DNA from: Candidatus Dormiibacterota bacterium
GTDB lineage: Bacteria > Chloroflexota > Dormibacteria > Aeolococcales > Aeolococcaceae
DNA length: 10,189 nucleotides
Reading direction: 5' to 3'
NCBI GenBank assembly: GCA_003153215.1
Contig: PLXL01000205.1
Coordinates: forward strand, 1,338 to 11,526
Part shown: piece after piece, positions 5,864 through 10,189 of the stretch
Numbering within the stretch: the stretch's first letter is position 1
Layout of the letters: each line of letters begins with the position of its first letter
Made by a program: the position numbers and the translations under genes
The notes under the pieces: generated by a model
Told to the model about the DNA's origin: nothing
What the model saw: the letters and a program-made list of their open reading frames with translations, nothing else
Database searches by the model: none

Positions 5864-6178
5864 TCAGCTTCTTCTGAGCGTGATCCAGAGGTCGGGCTTG
5901 ATCAGCGCCGCCACCATCTGCGGCCAGAACCTCGGGCCGTGGCAGTGGAACTCGACCACCTCGTCGGCGGACACGTCGAAGGAAGGCTGGGGGCTGACGT
6001 GGCGACCGGCGCCGAGCCGCAGGGTGTGATGCCCGGGCGGCACCGAGACCTCGACCGTCTCCTGGTGGGCGATGGTGCCGGCCACGATGCCGTCGATGGT
6101 GATGTTCCAGGTCTCACCCTGCCCGCCGATGGCCACGCCGCTCCATATCCGCCTCAGCCTGAGTGTCGCCTCACCCAA
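5864..6178 (-). CDS. small PEGA-like beta-sandwich protein, copy 1
   Basis: A 104-residue protein with the same layout as copy 2. N-terminal M-GEATLRLRRIWSG leads to the WNITIDGIVAGTIAHQETVEV strand pair, then PPGHHTLRLGAGRHVS, FDVSADEVVEFHCHGPR and the terminal KPDLWITLRRS. TTG 6178 is chosen over the longer upstream frame because GGAGGG (6186-6191) lies 7 nt before it and copy 2 starts at the equivalent codon. The start lies inside the end of the permease gene (stop 6171-6173), an 8-bp overlap that strongly suggests translational coupling and a functional link to the exporter. The fold resembles short PEGA or transthyretin-like domains. Role unknown; an accessory or binding partner of the transporter is an inference from context. 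Confidence 0.78.
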   Translation of the reverse strand: MGEATLRLRRIWSGVAIGGQGETWNITIDGIVAGTIAHQETVEVSVPPGHHTLRLGAGRHVSPQPSFDVSADEVVEFHCHGPRFWPQMVAALIKPDLWITLRRS

Positions 6179-6998
6179 CGTCAGTCCCTCCGGTGAATCG
6201 GATCCGCCGCACCTCACCCGGCCCGACGCTGCCGCCGGGGCCCACGCCCGTTGTCTTCGCGGCACGGGAGCCGGTGATCAGCCGCTCCCGGTCGAACGTG
6301 GCCACGACCCCCCGCCACATGGCGATGTCGATGACCAGCAATCCGAGTCCGAACCCCACCGCCGTCCACACACCCAGGGGCACTATCTGGAACGACACCA
6401 GGGCAGTCACCGCAAGGGGCGGCAGGCTGGCCAGCGTCCCCAGCTGCTGCGCGACTCGCACGTCGCTGGATCGCGCCGAGATCGCGGTGCCGACCCCGAT
6501 CGACCAGACGGCGAGCAGCGGCGCGAACAGCGCCTGGGCGAGGATGTGCGAGCCTTCGGTCAGAGTCGCGGCCACCGTGGGGTTGCCGGCGAAAAAGTGG
6601 GCCAGGATCACCGCCAGGGCGAACAGGATGTAGGCGATCCCGACCGCGGGCACGGCGGCGACCAGCGCCTTGCCGATCAGGATCTCGCCTCGTCGCACCG
6701 GCGTGGTCAAGAGCGGCTCCAGGGTGCCCTGATCCCGCTCCCCCACCACCGAGTAGGCGGCGATGCTGGCGGGGATGACCGCCGGCACCACCAGGAGGAC
6801 AAGGAAGGTGGCGCCCACCGCCTTGGCGACCGTCGCGGATTTGACGGTGGCACCGATCGCGAAGATCGTGATCACCGGGTTGATCATGAAGATGAGCGGA
6901 AGCACCGCCATCGCGCCGATGATGAACGGCGTGCGTCGGTACTCACGCGCCTCCTTTCGCGCCACGGCGGCCAGCCGTCCCACGTCGAGCCCGATCAT
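6171..6998 (-). CDS. ABC-2 type transporter permease
   Basis: A 275-residue integral membrane protein with six hydrophobic segments at about 25-47, 61-82, 113-135, 152-174, 186-207 and 209-228. The diagnostic cytoplasmic element after TM2, SVVGERDQGTLEPLLTTPVR (83-102) followed by GEILIGK, is the ABC-2 coupling-helix motif that contacts the ATPase. A soluble tail of about 45 residues follows TM6, rich in Gly and Thr (GVGPGGSVGPGEV). ATG 6998 is the start because it overlaps the ATPase stop as ATGA (6998-6995); a longer in-frame extension is only the shadow of the ATPase gene. With the ATPase it would form a half-size exporter, homodimeric in the permease. Substrate unknown; NatAB-like or drug/lipid exporters are the nearest types. 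Confidence 0.9.
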   Translation of the reverse strand: MIGLDVGRLAAVARKEAREYRRTPFIIGAMAVLPLIFMINPVITIFAIGATVKSATVAKAVGATFLVLLVVPAVIPASIAAYSVVGERDQGTLEPLLTTPVRRGEILIGKALVAAVPAVGIAYILFALAVILAHFFAGNPTVAATLTEGSHILAQALFAPLLAVWSIGVGTAISARSSDVRVAQQLGTLASLPPLAVTALVSFQIVPLGVWTAVGFGLGLLVIDIAMWRGVVATFDRERLITGSRAAKTTGVGPGGSVGPGEVRRIRFTGGTDVG

Positions 6999-7960
6999 CG
7001 CCCTGCCTCCGGGTCCGCCTCGACCAGCTCGAGATAGACGTCCTCCAGCGAGTGGTGCGAGACTGCGATCGACACCACGTCGGCCCCGGCGGCCACCAGT
7101 GCGCGAGTCACCCTCGGCGCGGCCATCCTCGGTTCGGCGACAGTGAGCACGTAGGCAGCGTCGCCGTCGGGGGTCCACTTGTCCACTCCCATCTCCGGGG
7201 TGAAGATGGCCTCCGGGGCGGGCAGACGCGCGGCCGTCTCCACCACCAGTGAGCTGCGGAACAGCTGCGTCCTGAGCTGCTCCGGCGGCCCAACGGCGAG
7301 AAGCCGCGTGTTGAGAATGGCAACGCGATCGCAGAGCCGCTCCGCCTCCTCCAAACGGTGGGTGGTCAGGAAGACGGTAACGCCGCGCTCGCGCAGGCTG
7401 GCGATCAGGTCATGCACGTCCCGCGAAGCGACAGGGTCCAAGCCCGACGTCGGCTCGTCCAGAAACATGACCACCGGATCGCTCAGCAGGGCGCGAGCCA
7501 GACCCACCCGCTGCCGGAGGCCCTTCGAGAGGCGCCCGCACAGGTCACGCGCTCGCGGCGCCATATTGACGGTCTCGAGGACACCGGCAATCCGCGCGCC
7601 GGGCGAAGCCAGGCCGTAGAGACCGGCAAAGAGCTCCAAGTTCTCCTGGACGGTGAGCCGGACGTACAGGCCGGGGTTCTCCGGCATGACGGAGATGAGC
7701 TGCCGGATCTCGGCTCCGGTGGCCGCCGAGAGGGGTATTCCGGCAACCACCGCAGACCCGGAGGTTGGAGCGATGAGGGTCCCCAGCGTCCTCACCGTTG
7801 TCGTCTTCCCGGCCCCATTGGGTCCCAGGAACCCGAACACCTCGCCGCGGGCGACCTCGAAGGAGACGTCCTCGAACGCGCTGCGGTCGCCGAAACGCTT
7901 CGTCAGGTGGCTCACCACCAGAGCCGGGGCTGCCCCGTCCGTCAGCTGCTCCTTCGCCAT
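6995..7960 (-). CDS. ABC transporter ATP-binding protein (ABC-2 exporter type)
   Basis: A 321-residue nucleotide-binding subunit. Walker A GPNGAGKTT is at 46-54. The Q-loop region VMPENPGLY (91-99) has Glu where Gln is usual, common in ABC-2 ATPases. The signature LSKGLRQRV is at 144-152, Walker B VVMFLDEP at 163-170 followed by TSGLDP, and the H-loop is TTHRLEEAE with H201. A regulatory C-terminal domain (about 220-321) ends SHHSLEDVYLELVE, as in NatA/DrrA-type proteins. ATG 7960 is preferred: AGGAGAGG lies 11 nt upstream. An alternative ATG at 7984 adds eight residues and would suit a leaderless transcript. The stop overlaps the permease start by 4 bp. It is the first gene of the exporter cassette and powers efflux of an unidentified substrate. 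Confidence 0.93.
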   Translation of the reverse strand: MAKEQLTDGAAPALVVSHLTKRFGDRSAFEDVSFEVARGEVFGFLGPNGAGKTTTVRTLGTLIAPTSGSAVVAGIPLSAATGAEIRQLISVMPENPGLYVRLTVQENLELFAGLYGLASPGARIAGVLETVNMAPRARDLCGRLSKGLRQRVGLARALLSDPVVMFLDEPTSGLDPVASRDVHDLIASLRERGVTVFLTTHRLEEAERLCDRVAILNTRLLAVGPPEQLRTQLFRSSLVVETAARLPAPEAIFTPEMGVDKWTPDGDAAYVLTVAEPRMAAPRVTRALVAAGADVVSIAVSHHSLEDVYLELVEADPEAGR

Positions 7961-7982
7961 GGGAGATGCGGCCTCTCCTGCC

Positions 7983-8053
7983 ATATCTAGATGATATCGC
8001 CGAGCTAACGGCCAATCCTTGACGAGCCGCATCTGAACGGCTGAGCGTCTCAG
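7983..8053 (-). promoter_or_regulatory. candidate promoter/leader region of the exporter operon
   Basis: Upstream of the ATPase gene there is a minus-strand TATCAT (7992-7997 region) that could serve as a -10, six bases before ATG 7984. No good -35 was found. ATATC-TAGAT-GATAT (7983-7997) is an inverted repeat that could be an operator. Further upstream, two overlapping hairpins, AGCCG/CGGCT (8025-8042) and CTGAG/CTCAG (8041-8053), share bases and cannot form at once. All of this is pattern only. Confidence 0.3.
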
Positions 8054-8096
8054 ACCCCTGGCCGGACGGCGGCACCAACTGTCATCAGGCTCATGA

Positions 8097-8268
8097 CGCT
8101 GCGGCATCCCCTTCTGTCACCACATCTACAACGGCGTGCCGCTCCGCCTGATCGCCCTCATCGATGACTGCTGTGCCCACGGCAACTTCCGGACCTGGGC
8201 CAGGTTTACCCTCCACGCCCAGCGCCTCATCGAGGCGAACGGCCGGGAGGTTCTACGGGCTGCGTGGT
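8097..8268 (+). pseudogene. coding-like remnant, unknown family
   Basis: An open plus-strand stretch without a start codon has nearly all codons ending in G or C. It reads HIYNGVPLRLIALIDDCCAH followed by GNFRTWARFTLHAQRLIEAN and then a TGA (8266-8268). Beyond that stop the same frame again looks coding (KIIAAAGVTAVPATGQPTRG, about 8310-8370) and then degrades. It could be a decayed gene with an in-frame stop, or two fragments. I cannot name the family. Confidence 0.35.
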
Positions 8269-8937
8269 GGTGACCCCGACGCCCGGGACCCAGAGCGTCG
8301 GTCTTTCTCCACAAGATCATCGCCGCCGCCGGCGTGACTGCCGTCCCTGCAACGGGCCAGCCGACCCGCGGCCTGGTCACGGCCACCATCTCCGTGCTCC
8401 GTGGGGTCGGTGCTCGGGACCTCCATGTACTCCGCGCTCACCGGCTGACCCCCCGAGCTGGTGGTACTTGCTGGACATCGCGGAGTGAGTACCCCTGCGG
8501 CTCTGGCTGGTGATGCACCAGGAGCAGCCTGGCCGGGCCTAGCTGCGGGTGCTGGATGGCTATCCCGTACGCTGGCACCTTCCCTCACCACGGGCCTGGG
8601 CTCCCCTCAGACTCCCATCGTCATGGGGCGTTCGCCGTGATCGGTTCACATGTCACTCGTGAGCGCGAGCCAGTGACCCCTTCGTGAGCGTTCCAGTGAC
8701 TGGGAGCGCTAACACTCGGGGTGAGCTTCGTCCACCCGAGCAACCCACGATGCTCGTTGCGCCGGCCCTTCTTCAGAACCGGGCCGCCTCCATGCTGACT
8801 AGGGGCGACCGCTCGCCTCGCTGCCGATCCAGGCCGGCGGCACAGGCCGCTGGCTCATCCTGGCTGCCCTGGCACCCGCTCCCGGAATTCTGGCTGCTTC
8901 CCAGCCTCAGGCGGGTCGACGACGGGTCTCGACTACC
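8269..8937. other. mostly non-coding region upstream of moeA
   Basis: Apart from coding-like codons at about 8310-8400, no gene is supported. An 85-codon frame from GTG 8684 to TGA 8941 overlaps the moeA ATG as ATGA, but its composition is not convincing. Short hairpins are CCCAT/ATGGG (8614-8627) and CTCGGG/CCCGAG (8715-8740, one bulge); neither has a T-tract. Interleaved direct repeats lie at 8657-8700. The moeA promoter must be in this stretch but I cannot place it. Confidence 0.4.
8657..8700. repeat. two imperfect tandem repeats, TCGTGAGCG-n-CCAGTGAC
   Basis: TCGTGAGCG then CCAGTGAC occurs at 8657-8677 (four bases between) and again at 8682-8700 (two bases between). The second CCAGTGAC continues into a palindrome CCAGT-G-ACTGG, and GTCACT at 8653-8658 is inverted to AGTGAC at 8672-8677. 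It could be a pair of operator sites about 240 bp before moeA, or a remnant of a mobile repeat. Confidence 0.4.
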
Positions 8938-10189
8938 ATGAAGCTAAACAGCATGGGGGCCGAAACTGAGAGAACGTCAGGCTGGCCGGCCGAGCACATG
9001 CCGGGGAACCCCGTGGGTCAGTTCATGCCGGTGACCGTGGCCCAGGAGCGACTGCTCGGCCTGGTTGCGTCACGCGTCACAGCGGAGGAGCTCGTGCCCC
9101 TCGACCGGGCGCGGGGTCGGGTGTTGTCACGTCCGGTGATCGCCAGGTGGGCGCTCCCCGGCTGTGACAACTCGGAGATGGACGGCTTTGCGGTCCGCGC
9201 AGATGACTGCGCCACCGCGTCGCCCACAACCCCGGCGCGGCTCCCCGTGGCCGGTGACGCCCGGGCTGGGGCGGTCATCGGGGCGCTCGCTCGCGGCACA
9301 GTGGTCGCCATCGCCACCGGGGCGGCGGTGCCCCTCGGCGCCGACGCTGTCGTGCCGATCGAGGACACCCGTCAGGATGCGGAGGGCAGCGTTCTCATTC
9401 TCGCCGCGCCACGACCAGGACAACATGTGCGCCATGCAGGTGAAGACCTCGAATCGGGAAAGGTGATGCTCCCCCCGGGGCGCCGGCTGCGTCCGGTGGA
9501 CATCGCTGCCTGCGCTGCCGTAGGAGGCTCCTCCGTCTGGGTTCGACGCCGTCCTCGGGTCGCGGTCCTGTCGGGAGGCGACGAGCTGGTGCCCGTGGGT
9601 GCGGTGCCGGCGCCCCACCAAGTCACGGACAGCAACGCGGCGATGCTGTCCGCCGCCGTCGCGGAGGCAGGTGGCGAGGTTATCGCCCTCGGCATTGTCG
9701 GGGACTCTCCCGACGCCTTGCGCGAGCGGCTGCTTGGTGCCAGCGGGTGTGATCTGATCATCACCAGCGGGGGTGTCAGCGTTGGCCGGTACGATTACGT
9801 GGGGCAGGTGGTCGGCGAACTGGGATCGATCGAGGCGTGGCGCCTGGCAATGCGCCCCGGCAAGCCACTCCTCATCGGCAGGGTCGGCGACGTGCCCATG
9901 CTCGGGCTGCCGGGAAACCCGGTCAGCGCCGCGGTGACATTCGAACTCTTCGGGAGGCCCGCGCTCCTCGCGCTCCAGGGGGCCTCCCAGGTCCACCGCC
10001 GTCACGTCGCGCTTCGAGTTGGGGAGGACCTGGAAACCCGAGCGGACCTGGAGACTTACCTGCGCGTGCGCCTCACCGACGCCAGCGACGGTATTCCGGT
10101 CGCCACCCTGAGTGGTGGCCAGAGGTCATCCATGCTGCGATCCCTCACCGACGCCGAGGCTCTGCTCATCGTGCCCGTCGGGATGTCCC
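8938..10189 (+). CDS. moeA: molybdopterin molybdotransferase MoeA (3' end beyond window)
   Basis: The gene reads open to the window edge, 417 codons, so only the last ten or so residues should be missing. MoeA inserts molybdate into adenylylated molybdopterin to give active molybdenum cofactor. Family landmarks in order are NSEMDGFAVRADD (78-90, catalytic Asp82), ATGAAVPLGADAVVPIED (126-143), RPGQHVRHAGEDLESG (159-174), LRPVDIAACAAVGG (185-198), VAVLSGGDELV (208-218), VTDSNAAML (229-237), the MPT-binding CDLIITSGGVSVGRYDYV (271-288), RPGKPLLIG (306-314), LPGNPVSAAVTFELF (324-338), and the beta-barrel domain IV from about 355. The start is uncertain: ATGs at 8938, 8953, 8998 and 9025 are all in frame and none has a good Shine-Dalgarno sequence. 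9025 fits the family's usual N-terminus best; 8938 is the longest. Confidence 0.95.
   Translation, partial: MKLNSMGAETERTSGWPAEHMPGNPVGQFMPVTVAQERLLGLVASRVTAEELVPLDRARGRVLSRPVIARWALPGCDNSEMDGFAVRADDCATASPTTPARLPVAGDARAGAVIGALARGTVVAIATGAAVPLGADAVVPIEDTRQDAEGSVLILAAPRPGQHVRHAGEDLESGKVMLPPGRRLRPVDIAACAAVGGSSVWVRRRPRVAVLSGGDELVPVGAVPAPHQVTDSNAAMLSAAVAEAGGEVIALGIVGDSPDALRERLLGASGCDLIITSGGVSVGRYDYVGQVVGELGSIEAWRLAMRPGKPLLIGRVGDVPMLGLPGNPVSAAVTFELFGRPALLALQGASQVHRRHVALRVGEDLETRADLETYLRVRLTDASDGIPVATLSGGQRSSMLRSLTDAEALLIVPVGMS

Noticed and set aside
6072..7037. 321-codon plus-strand frame rich in His, Asp, Arg and Gln
   Set aside because: Antisense shadow of the ABC-2 permease gene, with low-complexity composition and no motif.
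8715..8740. CTCGGG/CCCGAG hairpin as a transcription terminator
   Set aside because: It has a bulge and no T-tract, and no convincing gene ends just before it on either strand.
8684..8941. 85-codon plus-strand frame overlapping the moeA start by 4 bp
   Set aside because: The overlap is appealing, but codon bias is weak, the product is low-complexity and the start falls inside the direct repeats.
9127..10005. 292-codon minus-strand frame
   Set aside because: It lies wholly antisense to moeA, whose motifs are unmistakable; long antisense frames are common in GC-rich genes.
1..10189. CRISPR array, rRNA or toxin-antitoxin pair
   Set aside because: No regularly spaced repeats, no rRNA-like sequence and no recognisable toxin or antitoxin motifs were seen on either strand.

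Overview
The window is high-GC DNA that looks actinobacterial. Codons end mostly in G or C, GTG and TTG starts and 4-bp ATGA/GTGA/TTGA gene overlaps are common, and it carries a Ddn-like deazaflavin (F420)-type nitroreductase typical of Actinomycetota. One stretch, about 2.85-4.0 kb, is clearly lower in GC and looks acquired.

Layout. (1) 1-850, plus strand: a small winged-helix regulator overlaps a Ddn-family oxidoreductase by 4 bp, and a possible upstream operon gene ends at base 15. (2) 882-2571, minus strand: an apparent operon of MarR regulator, isoprenylcysteine methyltransferase-like membrane enzyme (frameshifted at a seven-G run) and DUF998 membrane protein. It converges on the first operon at a short GC-rich hairpin. 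(3) About 2572-4453: an accessory patch with a low-GC acyltransferase-3 gene, the 3' part of an IS3-type element, and the exact 3' half of a tRNA-Pro(UGG), which looks like an att-site scar. The acyltransferase start codon appears to lie inside the IS terminus. (4) 4454-5159: poorly resolved DNA with coding signal on both strands and one plausible small plus-strand gene of unknown function. (5) 5160-7960, minus strand: an ABC-2 exporter (ATPase, then permease) followed by two copies of a small beta-rich PEGA-like protein, with a short membrane-peptide frame between the copies. The first copy overlaps the permease gene by 8 bp and has a good Shine-Dalgarno sequence. (6) 7985-8937: mostly non-coding, with a coding-like remnant and interleaved short repeats. 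(7) 8938 to the end, plus strand: moeA (molybdopterin molybdotransferase), nearly complete and cut by the window edge.

Functional reading. The cassette in (5) is the best candidate for an undescribed system: an ABC-2 exporter translationally linked to a duplicated small beta-sandwich protein of unknown role. The MarR operon probably controls membrane modification or export-type functions. Molybdenum cofactor synthesis (moeA) is a housekeeping gene at the right edge. All family assignments were made by reading motifs; no database search was run.
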